Origin: an uncultured Alphaproteobacteria bacterium
Lineage (GTDB): Bacteria > Pseudomonadota > Alphaproteobacteria > RF32 > CAG-239
Length of the DNA stretch: 64,000 nucleotides
Direction: 5' to 3'
Assembly: GCA_944393695.1 (NCBI GenBank)
Contig: CALYAY010000009.1
Location: forward strand, 1-64,000
A program made the position numbers and the translations under genes. The notes beneath the pieces are model-generated. The model had not been told where the DNA came from and did no database searches. It saw only the letters and a list, made by a program, of their open reading frames with translations. Of the stretch, positions 37,531 through 46,133 are shown piece by piece. The stretch's first letter is position 1, and each line of letters starts with the position of its first letter.

Positions 37531-37637
37531 CACTCATGATAAGGGAATGCCAACGGATTTGCAAGAAAAATATTCCTAAAAAAATAAGGCTTGCCAAGAA
37601 CCCCGAGAAAGATTAAAATCCTCTCAACAGGTGAAAA

Positions 37638-38339
37638 ATGGAATATAAGACACAGCTGATAACCGGAACCATCAAGAACATATACAAAAATATCATTCTT
37701 GATGTTGAGCTTGACGACGGAAACCTTTGCTCGGCATTCTGTCCGGAAAAAGATTTTAAAAATCAGCTGTATCGTCCCGGTGGCCGGGTTTATCTGACCC
37801 GCTCGGGAGACATCAGGCGAAGAGTTTCCCATATCTGCCAGATGGTTGGTCGGGATAATCATCTGATTTTTGTAAATTATAAATATAAAAATACATTATT
37901 TGCCGAGGCTTTTCAAAAAGGCGTATTGCAACAAGATTTCGGCCGTTATCAGTATATCCGCGAGATAAAACGCGGCGAAACGCTTAAATGCGTTAATTTT
38001 GAGCTGCTGAATGATGCCGGCGAACGCGCTTATGTCTATGTCGTAAACATTTTCAACCGTCAGGAAGATGACGTTGTTTTTCCTTCAACGATTAATTTTT
38101 TTGAACTCGAAATGTTTGAAGAAATGCGCCGGTTGCGCGAAAACGGCAGTGAAACTTTTGTTTGCCTGCTTGTTCCCCGCGAAGACTGCCAAAATGCCCG
38201 TTTTGTCTGGGGGCAGGATCCGATTGCCGCCGCAAAAATTTATGATGAAGTAAAAAACGGATTGAAATTTTGTTGTTATGGGTGCAATGTAAGTGAAACA
38301 ACAGTTGCCGTAACGGAAAAGAAAACGATTTTATATTAG
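37638..38339 (+). CDS. sfsA: Sugar fermentation stimulation protein homologue
   Basis: A 233-residue SfsA-family protein. The N-terminal OB-like part (GTIKNIYKNIILDVELDDGNLCSAFCPEKD) is followed by a nuclease-like fold with the family signatures PSTINFFELEMFEEMRRLRENGSETFVCLLVPREDC and the C-terminal FCCYGCNVSETTVAV. Some SfsA proteins bind DNA; the biochemical role is uncertain. RBS AGGTG. It is followed after 8 bases by map and then radC, an order common in Alphaproteobacteria. Confidence 0.88.
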   Translation: MEYKTQLITGTIKNIYKNIILDVELDDGNLCSAFCPEKDFKNQLYRPGGRVYLTRSGDIRRRVSHICQMVGRDNHLIFVNYKYKNTLFAEAFQKGVLQQDFGRYQYIREIKRGETLKCVNFELLNDAGERAYVYVVNIFNRQEDDVVFPSTINFFELEMFEEMRRLRENGSETFVCLLVPREDCQNARFVWGQDPIAAAKIYDEVKNGLKFCCYGCNVSETTVAVTEKKTILY

Positions 38340-38347
38340 GAGGCTGA

Positions 38348-39157
38348 ATGTCGGTAAAGAGAAGAGACGGAATAGTTTTGCATACCCCGGAAGAGTTTGA
38401 AAAAATGCGTGCGGCCGGCCGGGTGGCTGCCGAATGCCTGGATTATATCACTCCCTTTGTCAAACCGGGAGTTTCCACCGGCGAACTTGATGATTTGTGC
38501 CGCAAATTTATGGAATCAAAAGGCGCGATACCTGCCTGCCTGGGCTATCACGGTTATCCCAAATCAGTTTGTATTTCCATTAACCACGTTATCTGCCACG
38601 GCATTCCCGATTATAACCGCAAACTGCTGGACGGCGACAGTTTGAATATTGATGTGACGGCCATTGTCGACGGATGGTATGGCGACACCAGCCGCATGTA
38701 TTTTGCCGGAAAGCCGAAGATTAAGGCCAAACGCCTCTGCCAGGTAACATACGAATGTATGATGCGCGGCATTGATGTGGTCAAACCCGGAGCCAGACTG
38801 GGCGACATCGGTGCTGTTATTGAAGAATGGGCACACAAATACGGTTATTCGGTTGTTGATATGTTCTGCGGCCACGGTGTCGGAAAAGTTTTCCATGATG
38901 CACCGAATGTCATGCATTGCGGCCGCCGCGGCACCGGCGCCGTTTTGGAAGAGGGAATGATTTTCACCATTGAACCGATGATTAACGAGGGCAAAAAAGA
39001 TGCCCTGATTCTTAAAGACGGCTGGACGGCTGTCACCCGCGACAAAAGCCTTTCCATGCAGTTTGAACATTCTCTCGGCGTAACCAAAGACGGTTATGAT
39101 GTTTTCACTTATTCTCCCAAAGGATGGGACAAACCGCCCTATGACTGCCAGGACTAA
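38348..39157 (+). CDS. map: Methionine aminopeptidase
   Basis: Removes the initiator Met from new proteins. The 269-residue type I enzyme carries the five metal ligands in order: DSLNIDVTAIVDGWYGDTSRM (two Asp), GHGVGKVFHDAP (His), IFTIEPMIN (Glu) and SMQFEHSLGVT (Glu). The ATG at 38348 has TAGGAGG upstream. It overlaps radC by 17 bases. Confidence 0.96.
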   Translation: MSVKRRDGIVLHTPEEFEKMRAAGRVAAECLDYITPFVKPGVSTGELDDLCRKFMESKGAIPACLGYHGYPKSVCISINHVICHGIPDYNRKLLDGDSLNIDVTAIVDGWYGDTSRMYFAGKPKIKAKRLCQVTYECMMRGIDVVKPGARLGDIGAVIEEWAHKYGYSVVDMFCGHGVGKVFHDAPNVMHCGRRGTGAVLEEGMIFTIEPMINEGKKDALILKDGWTAVTRDKSLSMQFEHSLGVTKDGYDVFTYSPKGWDKPPYDCQD

Positions 39158-39854
39158 TCAAAAAGACCCAACCCTGCCGCCGGATTATCTCGGTCACCGC
39201 GCCCGGCTGCGTGAACGTTTTTTGAATGATGGCGGCAAGAGCATGGCCGATTATGAAATTATCGAGCTGATGCTGACTTATGCCATTCCCCGCCGCGATG
39301 TCAAACCCATTGCCAAGGAAATTATCCGCAAATTCGGCAGCTTGGCCGGTGCGGCTAAAGCTTCGGTTGCAAAATTGCTGGAAGTCCGCGGCATTAGCGA
39401 AAATTCCGCCGTTTTATTCAAACTGACGGCCGAAGCCGCCCGCCGTTTTTCCTGGGCTGAACTTTCCGCAAGCGATACGCCGGTCATCAGCAACTGGGAC
39501 GCCATGATTGACTATTGCCGTTCAGAGATGGCTCATCTGGACATTGAAGAATTCCGCATCATCTTTCTGGATATCAAATGCCGGGTAATCGGTGAGGAAA
39601 TCATGCAAAAAGGAACCATTAACCAGGTGGCCATTCATCCGCGCGAGGTGCTTAAATTGACAATGGAGAAAAAGGCTTCGGCCCTCATCCTGGTTCATAA
39701 TCATCCCTCCGGCGATGTCAAACCTTCGCGGGCCGATATCGAAATCACCAAACAAATCAAACAGGCGCTTGAAAGCATTAATGTCTCTCTGCTGGACCAT
39801 GTAATTATCGGCAAATATGACTACGCCAGCCTGAAATCCATGCAGGTAATATAA
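39141..39854 (+). CDS. radC: RadC family protein (JAB/MPN domain)
   Basis: A 237-residue RadC protein. The N-terminal helix-hairpin-helix part (GHRARLRERFLNDGGKSMADYEIIELML) precedes the JAB domain with the metal motif LVHNHPSGDVKPSRADIEIT (HxH..D) and LLDHVIIGK. The family was once linked to DNA repair, but its real function is unclear. The ATG at 39141 lies inside the end of map and gives the usual length; a start at 39096 would overlap map further. Confidence 0.93.
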   Translation: MTARTNQKDPTLPPDYLGHRARLRERFLNDGGKSMADYEIIELMLTYAIPRRDVKPIAKEIIRKFGSLAGAAKASVAKLLEVRGISENSAVLFKLTAEAARRFSWAELSASDTPVISNWDAMIDYCRSEMAHLDIEEFRIIFLDIKCRVIGEEIMQKGTINQVAIHPREVLKLTMEKKASALILVHNHPSGDVKPSRADIEITKQIKQALESINVSLLDHVIIGKYDYASLKSMQVI

Positions 39855-39859
39855 AAAGC

Positions 39860-39924
39860 AACGGCATTGTTGATGAGAGGGAATTGCTTACATTAGAGCA
39901 AGCTAATGTATATAAAGCTAATTA
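39860..39924 (+). pseudogene. C-terminal remnant of an RTX-lysozyme-like gene
   Basis: Right after radC about 20 codons read ...DERELLTLEQANVYKAN and then stop. The last part matches the end of the RTX protein at 40752-42050 (ELEQANMYKAN), and the DNA around it (39879-39928 vs 41967-42018) is clearly similar. No start or upstream part exists. It is either a relic of an older copy or the result of recombination at the 3' end. Confidence 0.5.
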
Positions 39925-40040
39925 ACTAAAAACCTAACAAAACATTAATAGAACGAAAAAAATAAAAAATAATTTCCTTGCATAATTAAAATTATAGAGT
40001 GAAACTAATAACAAAATTACTCTTAATGAGAGAGGTTGGA

Positions 40041-40238
40041 ATGAACTATTATACGGAACGGCCAATTAACGGCCATCCCCATGGACTGCCTCCATCGGAC
40101 ATTGTTTCAGGTGTTTCGTTTGTTTCGGCTGCTTCTCAGATTTCAAATTATGTTTTCAAACATTATCAAACCTTTGCCGCCCATCCGGCAAAGGTTTTGT
40201 TGTATAGAAATGCTATTTCAGGAGTTGAGGATGAATAA
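40041..40238 (+). CDS. Short ORF, possible leader peptide before the LprI-like gene
   Basis: A 65-residue reading frame I do not recognise (starts MNYYTERPINGHPHG). It has a strong AGAGAGGTTGGA ribosome site. Its stop overlaps the start of the LprI-like gene (ATGAATAA), giving tight coupling. An 11-bp terminator-like hairpin (40168-40197) lies within it. It may be a real small protein, a leader peptide with an attenuator, or a chance frame. Confidence 0.35.
   Translation: MNYYTERPINGHPHGLPPSDIVSGVSFVSAASQISNYVFKHYQTFAAHPAKVLLYRNAISGVEDE
40168..40204 (+). terminator. Terminator-like hairpin upstream of the LprI-like gene
   Basis: AAACCTTTGCC/GGCAAAGGTTT, a perfect 11-bp stem with an 8-base loop, followed by a T-rich stretch. 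It lies within the short ORF and about 33 bases before the LprI-like start, so it could attenuate the downstream genes. Confidence 0.55.
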
Positions 40239-40698
40239 AAATTTCAAGTATACGATTCTCTCATTTGTTAGCATGCTGATATTTTCTACAGAAATATCAG
40301 CAAAAACATCCCCCAGTTTCGATTGTGCAAAAGCAACCACCGAGGTTGAAAAGCTCATCTGCTCTGATGATGAACTGGCAAAAATCAACAAATGTGAAAT
40401 TTATACTTTTCTCAATTGTAAGAAAATTAATAATCAAATTGATGACCTAACTTGTTCTGATGCGAAACTATTAAAACTTTATGAAAAGATGCAAAAAAAA
40501 TATTTTGAACTTTGTAAATCTTTATCAAATAAAGATGAACGAATCAAATTATACAAAGATCAAGTAGAATGGCTAGATAAACAAAAATCAGCCGATTATA
40601 TGGGATTCGGAGCATATAATCGACGAATTTTTTATTTAAAAGAGGCTTATCAAGAAAAAATAAATGACTTAGATAACTATAAAGCACCCAATAAGTAG
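40231..40698 (+). CDS. LprI/DUF1311-family lysozyme inhibitor-like protein
   Basis: A 155-residue exported protein. A signal peptide (1-24, ending ISA) is followed by PSFDCAKATTEVEKLICSDDELAKI, the hallmark of the LprI/DUF1311 family; a second, looser copy of the Cys pattern follows (DDLTCSDAKLLKLYEKMQKKY), and the end QVEWLDKQK...YLKEAYQEKINDL is also typical. LprI of Mycobacterium tuberculosis inhibits lysozyme. The RTX lysozyme gene starts 53 bases downstream, so it could protect the producer from its own enzyme or block host lysozyme. RBS CAGGAG. The gene is AT-rich compared with its neighbours. Confidence 0.75.
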   Translation: MNKNFKYTILSFVSMLIFSTEISAKTSPSFDCAKATTEVEKLICSDDELAKINKCEIYTFLNCKKINNQIDDLTCSDAKLLKLYEKMQKKYFELCKSLSNKDERIKLYKDQVEWLDKQKSADYMGFGAYNRRIFYLKEAYQEKINDLDNYKAPNK

Positions 40699-40751
40699 AA
40701 GACGAAGCTTATTATATAATTATTTTTTACTATAACTAAAGGAGGCAATTC

Positions 40752-42050
40752 ATGGATTATATTTCAATTAAGATTTCAGAGAATTACAATTTGTATAAAT
40801 ATGGTACAAATAATACTATTCATAAATCCGGTAATGATTATCAAAAACCCACCATTGGTTATGGATATGATATTAAACAGCAAGGATTTAATGCAGAAGA
40901 TTTAAATTCAAAAGCCGGAGCAACAATAATAACTCAAGAACAAATGGATTTATTAAAAAGTTATTGTAACGCATTAGTTAAAGGCAAAGATGAAAGTGAT
41001 GACGATTATAATAACAGAGTTAAACTAATAAAAGAAAATTATGATACTTTAATTTCTAGTATTACAATTACTCAATCACAAGCTAATACTTTGTTGAACA
41101 ATACAGTTTCCTCTTATGAAACAGCTCTTAATAACATCTTAAACGAATGTGATGTAGCATTATCATCTTATCAAAAAAGTGCATTAATTTCTGTGTTTTA
41201 CAACACCTGTGGAGGAACTGTTGAAGCAATAAAAAGTGAACATGGCACATTAGTTGCTTTGTTAACTCATCTGAAGACATCTAATACCAATAAGAAGAAA
41301 TTCATTGGAGCCTTAGGAATTTGGTATGAAATACTTTACAGAACCAATCCTGCTAGTAATGGAGAACATCAATATGGTATCCAAAATCGAAGATTCCTAG
41401 AAGCTAATGAGTTTTGGGGAATCTCGCTATCCCAAACACCATCATCAGATAATGCACAATCAATCATTCCCATTAATAGTTATGAAGAAGCCAACATAGC
41501 CATTGCATTTATGAATCAAAATAAAGATGCAATGAAAAACAAGCTTGATGATATAACAAATTACCAAAATAATCCTTATAAATACATTCGAGATAATTTT
41601 TCCAATGCCGTATCAGTATTCCTTTCGAATCAAAATTATACTCAAAGCTATGATATTGATACTTTGTTTACCGAGTGGAATCTTTATACGGATTTGCAGA
41701 TAAACACTTCTACCGGCACCACAGGTTATGGTGATGTAACCGGCAGTGATAAACGAGATTTGATATTTATCACCGGCGAACAAGATGGAACAACGGTTCA
41801 TGCCGACGCCGGAGATGATTTTGTTAATGGTGGTAACTATAATGATACCATCTATGGTGGAGACGGTGAAAACAATCTCTATGGTAATGGTGGAGATGAT
41901 TATATTTATGGAGGAAAAGACAAAGATATCATAGAAGGAGGAGAAGGTAATGACACAATCAATATCGGGAAATTAGTTGAATTAGAGCAAGCTAATATGT
42001 ATAAAGCTAATATAACTAATCAAAATTCTAATTCATTTTTTTATAGATAA
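40752..42050 (+). CDS. RTX protein with phage-type lysozyme (GH24-like) domain
   Basis: A 432-residue protein without a signal peptide. Residues 1-225 resemble phage-type lysozymes: a possible catalytic Glu10 (ISENYNLYKY), PTIGYGYDI where T4 lysozyme has its Thr motif, ITQSQANTLL, SYQKSALISVFYNT and a late GIQNRRFLEAN. Residues ~345-415 hold calcium-binding RTX nonapeptides (GGDGENNLYGNGGDDYIYGG-like), which usually mark type I secretion. A secreted peptidoglycan-cutting effector is the best guess. RBS AAAGGAGG. It is AT-rich and follows the LprI-like gene. No type I exporter genes are nearby. Confidence 0.75.
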   Translation: MDYISIKISENYNLYKYGTNNTIHKSGNDYQKPTIGYGYDIKQQGFNAEDLNSKAGATIITQEQMDLLKSYCNALVKGKDESDDDYNNRVKLIKENYDTLISSITITQSQANTLLNNTVSSYETALNNILNECDVALSSYQKSALISVFYNTCGGTVEAIKSEHGTLVALLTHLKTSNTNKKKFIGALGIWYEILYRTNPASNGEHQYGIQNRRFLEANEFWGISLSQTPSSDNAQSIIPINSYEEANIAIAFMNQNKDAMKNKLDDITNYQNNPYKYIRDNFSNAVSVFLSNQNYTQSYDIDTLFTEWNLYTDLQINTSTGTTGYGDVTGSDKRDLIFITGEQDGTTVHADAGDDFVNGGNYNDTIYGGDGENNLYGNGGDDYIYGGKDKDIIEGGEGNDTINIGKLVELEQANMYKANITNQNSNSFFYR

Positions 42051-42149
42051 AATATTAGAAATAACTAATTAAGATAAATATTATATAAGAAAATTACAAA
42101 ATATTTGTATAAAATTAGATTTTGCTAAATTAGAATCTGTTGATATACG

Positions 42150-42178
42150 AAAATCCTCCTGCAACGAGAGGATTTTCT
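42150..42178 (+). terminator. Terminator after the RTX lysozyme gene
   Basis: AAATCCTC/GAGGATTT stem with TTTTC after it, about 100 bases downstream of the stop codon. Confidence 0.6.
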
Positions 42179-42179
42179 A

Positions 42180-42310
42180 AAATGGCACGCTTAAAGGATT
42201 GGGTACTCCCGCAAGCGGGTCCTCCTCGCGTCGTAAGCCTTAAACTACGCAGACTTGTTTAAGGCAACTATCCGCTCCGAACAGGTTCAAATCCTAAGAG
42301 CTTCGTATTT
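42180..42310. other. Structured segment with a tRNA-like T-arm end, unidentified
   Basis: About 130 bases between the RTX gene and tRNA-Arg. They contain a CCCGCAAGCGGG hairpin, a perfect 9-bp stem GCCTTAAAC/GTTTAAGGC with an 11-base loop, and CAGGTTCAAATCCT near the end, which looks like a tRNA T loop. The T stem pairs only at three positions and I find no full cloverleaf. It could be a decayed tRNA-like sequence, an attachment-site remnant or an ncRNA. Confidence 0.3.
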
Positions 42311-42346
42311 ACAAAAAAAGCCGCCCTTAACGGACGGTTTTCTTGT
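42311..42346 (-). terminator. Terminator of the tRNA-Pro / tRNA-Arg transcript
   Basis: On the minus strand an imperfect CCGTCC/GGGCGG hairpin is followed by a run of T, just after the tRNA-Arg gene. Confidence 0.7.
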
Positions 42347-42349
42347 AAA

Positions 42350-42426
42350 TGGCGCGCTCTAGAGGATTCGAACCTCTGACCCACAGCTTAGAAGGCTGTT
42401 GCTCTATCCAGCTGAGCTAAGAGCGC
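42350..42426 (-). tRNA. tRNA-Arg (anticodon TCT)
   Basis: A 77-base tRNA with encoded CCA. Acceptor GCGCTCT/AGAGCGC, D arm TAGCTCAGCTGGATAGAGCA, anticodon stem ACAGC/GCTGT with loop CTTCTAA, T arm AGAGGTTCGAATCCTCT. Confidence 0.97.
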
Positions 42427-42439
42427 ATATGGACAAATC

Positions 42440-42516
42440 TGGTCGGGACAGCTGGATTCGAACCAGTGACATCTTGCTCCCAAAGCAAGCGCTCTACCAG
42501 GCTGAGCTATGTCCCG
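42440..42516 (-). tRNA. tRNA-Pro (anticodon TGG)
   Basis: A 77-base tRNA with encoded CCA. Acceptor CGGGACA/TGTCCCG, anticodon stem CTTGC/GCAAG with loop TTTGGGA, T loop GGTTCGAATCC. It lies 13 bases upstream of tRNA-Arg and is probably on the same transcript. Confidence 0.97.
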
Positions 42517-42569
42517 AATCTTAAACATCCACTAAATTACCCGTTTTATTTTATTTTGCAAGCATTTTT

Positions 42570-42974
42570 TTATCTCAGCAGCCAGTTCTGCCACAGAAGT
42601 TCATCAATATAAAGTTCTTTCAGCTGCGGAGACTGACCTTCGGCAATGATAAATTCCAATTCCATCGCCGGGTTTCTGTTCATGATTTCTCTTTCCAGCT
42701 CAAGCGCCGCATGCTCGTTGAGATAATAGCGGTAACTCTTCAAAAACTCTTCTTGGGGACAGACATTATCCGCAAATTGCGAGCAATCTGCTTCATCCCA
42801 GTTGATTTGCAGTTCCAGATAGTGGCCTGAAATCAGGTCTCTCGGATCATAACCGCTTGCCGGCAGCCTGACCGGATGTCCGTGATAAAGCTCATACTGC
42901 AGCCCGCCGGCCCATAACCCCAGGATAACAATCGGAAATAAAACCGCTGCCAAAATTTTTACCTGAAATTTCAT
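42570..42974 (-). CDS. GDYXXLXY-domain protein
   Basis: A 134-residue membrane-anchored protein. A single N-terminal membrane segment (LAAVLFPIVILGLWAGGL) is followed by the DPRDLISGHYLELQINWD stretch, a variant of the GDYxxLxY motif with His in place of Asp. This family is usually encoded next to a DUF2157 membrane protein, as here. The start overlaps the DUF2157 stop (TAATG), so the two are coupled. Function unknown. Confidence 0.75.
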   Translation of the reverse strand: MKFQVKILAAVLFPIVILGLWAGGLQYELYHGHPVRLPASGYDPRDLISGHYLELQINWDEADCSQFADNVCPQEEFLKSYRYYLNEHAALELEREIMNRNPAMELEFIIAEGQSPQLKELYIDELLWQNWLLR

Positions 42975-44134
42975 TATTTTGCCTCCTTTATCTTTTTAGC
43001 CATCCAGCCGCTGGCTTTTTTCCAGATACAGACAATGGCAATAAATACAATACCGGACATAATCAGCCCGACACCCGTTTGCGTCAGCGAACCGAAAACC
43101 TGCATGTAAATAATCAGAAAACGCAGGGCAATCAAAATGGCCGCAGCATTCATCAGTCGGGGCTGATGATTGAAAAATGCCCGGATTTGCACTACCAGCA
43201 AAATTAAAATTGTTGTAACCGCGGTCAGAATTTTAAAACTTCCGTCATCTATCAAAGGCAGATAAGCAGCCGTAAAATTAAAGCATATCAGAATGAACAA
43301 CACCAAAATTCCGGTTTTAATCTGCGGATTCTGGTTTCTGAAATAATAACCGGCCAGCATAACGGCGCTCAAATCCCAATAAAACCAGCAGTTGGCATAA
43401 GGCGTCATAACCAGATGCCGGGCCCATTCCCCGTAAGTGTAAAATACATAACCGCCGCCGATTTCCGTTATCAGCATATAGACAACAATTGCTACCGCCG
43501 TCCAAAAGCCCACGGCTTTTTTCAGTGAAAAGTTTTCCGGCAGAAGTTGAAAGATAATCATTCCCGCCAAAATGCAAAGCCAGCTCATCCATCCCGGTGC
43601 CTGAAAATGAATATCCTCAATAACGGCTTTTGCTTCCGGCCATGAAACAATTACATCCATCAGTGCCCAAACCACGCACGGCAGCCAGACAAAAGCCAGA
43701 ACGGGTTTGCGGCTTATCGGCAGCAGCGGCAGGGTCAATACTGCCCAAAACAACATTCCGTGGCTGAATTCCGGAACCAGATTGTATATCTGCGATATCA
43801 GCCCGATGCTGGCCAGAATCAGTACGGCAAATAAAATGAGCAGACTTTCCGCCAGGCAGTTCTTTTCTTTGGCATAACTTTGGTGAATACCAAACCCGCA
43901 AAGCAGAAGCAGAAGAAAATCACCTCCGATTTTAACACTGTCGGAAATTTCCTCCCAGTTGGCGCAGATAAGCGAAATAATGCCCAGTCCGATACAAAAG
44001 CCGCTGATAAGCAGCAGCGATAAAAACAACCGACCGCCCGAAACATTTTTTTCATATTCGCTGATGGCGTCTTTTTGTTTGGCACTGATCAGCCTGGCTT
44101 GCTCCCACTGATTTAATTTTGCGGATAAATTCAT
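42974..44134 (-). CDS. DUF2157 membrane protein
   Basis: A 386-residue integral membrane protein with about ten hydrophobic segments. The N-terminal cytoplasmic part (LSAKLNQWEQARLISAKQKDAISEYEKN) and the first membrane helices (SLLLISGFCIGLGIISLICANWEEI) fit the DUF2157 family. Its partner gene follows directly. The role is not known. Confidence 0.82.
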   Translation of the reverse strand: MNLSAKLNQWEQARLISAKQKDAISEYEKNVSGGRLFLSLLLISGFCIGLGIISLICANWEEISDSVKIGGDFLLLLLCGFGIHQSYAKEKNCLAESLLILFAVLILASIGLISQIYNLVPEFSHGMLFWAVLTLPLLPISRKPVLAFVWLPCVVWALMDVIVSWPEAKAVIEDIHFQAPGWMSWLCILAGMIIFQLLPENFSLKKAVGFWTAVAIVVYMLITEIGGGYVFYTYGEWARHLVMTPYANCWFYWDLSAVMLAGYYFRNQNPQIKTGILVLFILICFNFTAAYLPLIDDGSFKILTAVTTILILLVVQIRAFFNHQPRLMNAAAILIALRFLIIYMQVFGSLTQTGVGLIMSGIVFIAIVCIWKKASGWMAKKIKEAK

Positions 44135-44250
44135 TTCAGCCTCACATATATTTTACAAGTTGATTTCAGCATAAAAGCTAATCAGCCGGCTGACAATACA
44201 AAAAACAATTTTATCGTCAAAAAAACAGAACAAAATCTGTTGAAAAATCC

Positions 44251-44278
44251 TTGACAGCGGGGGTGAAAGTAGTATTAC
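44251..44278 (+). promoter_or_regulatory. Possible promoter of the SulP gene
   Basis: A consensus -35 TTGACA (44251-44256) and TATTAC (44273-44278) with 16-base spacing, about 45 bases before the start codon. Confidence 0.5.
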
Positions 44279-44321
44279 TTCACCTCGGTAAAAATTAAAG
44301 GTTATAAAAAGGTTTGAGTCA

Positions 44322-46070
44322 ATGCTGAACTTATTGCGCCGGTTATGGACGGGATACGAAAACAACTATGCTCCAAAACTTTTGGAAGTCATAAAAAATC
44401 AGGGATATAAAACAGAAAATTTTAAGCAGGATGCTTCGGCGGGATTAACGGTTGCCGTTATCTCGATTCCTCTGGCCATGGCTTTGGCCATAGCCTCGGG
44501 AGTATCTCCGGCTAACGGGCTTTATACGGCAATTGTCGCCGGATTTTTCATTGCCATGTTTGCCGGCGGCCGTTATCAGATTGGCGGCCCGACGGGAGCT
44601 TTTGCCCTTTTGATTTTTAACGTGTTGCAAAATTATGGTTATCAGGGATTGATGATGACCATGCTGATTACCGGCGGTGTATTGATTTTGGCCGGTCTCC
44701 TCAAACTGGGAACCTACATCAAATATATTCCTTACCCGGTCGTGTTGGGTTTCACCGGCGGTATCGGTCTTTTGCTCATCACCACCCAGTTTAAGGATTT
44801 AATCGGCCTTCAGGTCGAAAATCTGCCCACAGAGGTTTTTCCGCGCTGGAAGGCTTATTTGAGCAATCTGGACAAGCTCAGTCTGTCGTCCGTATTTATA
44901 GCCTTGTTTTCTTTTGCGTTGATTTTTTACATTCAGCTGCGCCGGCCGAAACTTCCGGCCTATTTGCTGACAGTGGCCGGTGCGGTTATACTGGCGGTTG
45001 TGTTGTCTTTTTTCGGAATAGAGGTTGATACCATCGGCAGTCACTTCGTCGGCATTCCTCATTTTCTGCCGGCGCCGAAATTTCCTGATTTTAATTTTGA
45101 TTTGTTTGTAAAGGTTTTACCCAGCGGCCTGACCATTGCTTTTCTGGCCGCCATTGAATCTTTGCTTTGCGCAACGGTTGCCGACGGCATGAGCGGTGAC
45201 AACCACAATCCCAATGCCGAGCTGATAGGCGAGGGGGCGGCCAACCTGATTTGCATGTTGTTTTCCGGTATTCCGGCCACCAGCGCCATCGCCCGCACCG
45301 CCACCAATCTCAAAGCCCGGGCTTATTCCCCGGTTTCCGGCATGATGAACGCCGTATTCATTCTGTTGTTTATGGTGTTGCTGTCTCCTTTGGCCAAATA
45401 TATTCCTCTGGCCTGTTTATCGGCGGTTTTGACAATCGTCGGCTGGAATATGCTGGGGATCGGAAAAATGATAAAGGTTATCGAAGGGCCGAAAGGCGAC
45501 CGTTACACCCTGCTGGTAACGCTGCTGCTTACCCTGTTGGCAGACCTCAATACCGCCATCAGCGTCGGTTTCATCATGTCCAGCATCATCTTTATGCACC
45601 GTATGAGCCGCGAAATTGAAATCGAAACCGATGAAACAGTGTTAACCAGCACCGGAGGTGGACAGGATTTGTCGCGTTTTCTGGCTCAGGACGGCGTTAT
45701 GTCGCTGCGCTTGTCGGGGCCGTTGTTCTTTGGCGCCGCATCTCAGGTTTCAAGCTATCTTAAAACCCTGCCCAAAGCGCCGAAAGTGCTTATCTTCCGT
45801 ATGGGTTATGTCCCGGTTGTCGACGCAACGGGAGCCAATCTGATTGTTGAGTTTGTAAAAAAACTCCAGCAATATGATACCAAGATTATTTTTTCCAATG
45901 TCAAAAAGCAGCCGCGCCGTGTGTTGCATGAAGCTTTTCTGAGAGAGGGAATCACTAATCACAATATCTCAACCGCTTCAAATTTTGAAAATGCCCTGAA
46001 GATGACCAAACGCTATCTGCGCGAGTTCAGAGAAAAGGAAGAGGCTGCTGCTGATAACTCTGAAAAATAA
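44322..46070 (+). CDS. SulP family inorganic anion transporter
   Basis: A 582-residue SLC26/SulP protein. The transmembrane part begins with DASAGLTVAVISIPLAMALAIASGVSPANGLYTAIVAGF, the SulP signature, and continues through about 12-14 membrane segments. The C-terminal ~130 residues are a STAS domain (VMSLRLSGPLFFGAASQV ... VVDATGANLIVEFV). Substrates in the family include sulfate, bicarbonate and dicarboxylates; I cannot choose among them. A promoter lies upstream. It is followed after 63 bases by a small membrane-protein gene. Confidence 0.93.
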   Translation: MLNLLRRLWTGYENNYAPKLLEVIKNQGYKTENFKQDASAGLTVAVISIPLAMALAIASGVSPANGLYTAIVAGFFIAMFAGGRYQIGGPTGAFALLIFNVLQNYGYQGLMMTMLITGGVLILAGLLKLGTYIKYIPYPVVLGFTGGIGLLLITTQFKDLIGLQVENLPTEVFPRWKAYLSNLDKLSLSSVFIALFSFALIFYIQLRRPKLPAYLLTVAGAVILAVVLSFFGIEVDTIGSHFVGIPHFLPAPKFPDFNFDLFVKVLPSGLTIAFLAAIESLLCATVADGMSGDNHNPNAELIGEGAANLICMLFSGIPATSAIARTATNLKARAYSPVSGMMNAVFILLFMVLLSPLAKYIPLACLSAVLTIVGWNMLGIGKMIKVIEGPKGDRYTLLVTLLLTLLADLNTAISVGFIMSSIIFMHRMSREIEIETDETVLTSTGGGQDLSRFLAQDGVMSLRLSGPLFFGAASQVSSYLKTLPKAPKVLIFRMGYVPVVDATGANLIVEFVKKLQQYDTKIIFSNVKKQPRRVLHEAFLREGITNHNISTASNFENALKMTKRYLREFREKEEAAADNSEK

Positions 46071-46133
46071 ATTGCATTTTCGGCCGGCAGAACAAATAAT
46101 AAGACCAGATTATAAAAGTAAAAGGAGAATATA

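Noticed and set aside
42180..42310. A third tRNA gene upstream of the tRNA-Arg terminator
   Set aside because: Only a T-loop-like sequence is present; the T stem has three pairs and no acceptor stem or anticodon arm can be formed.
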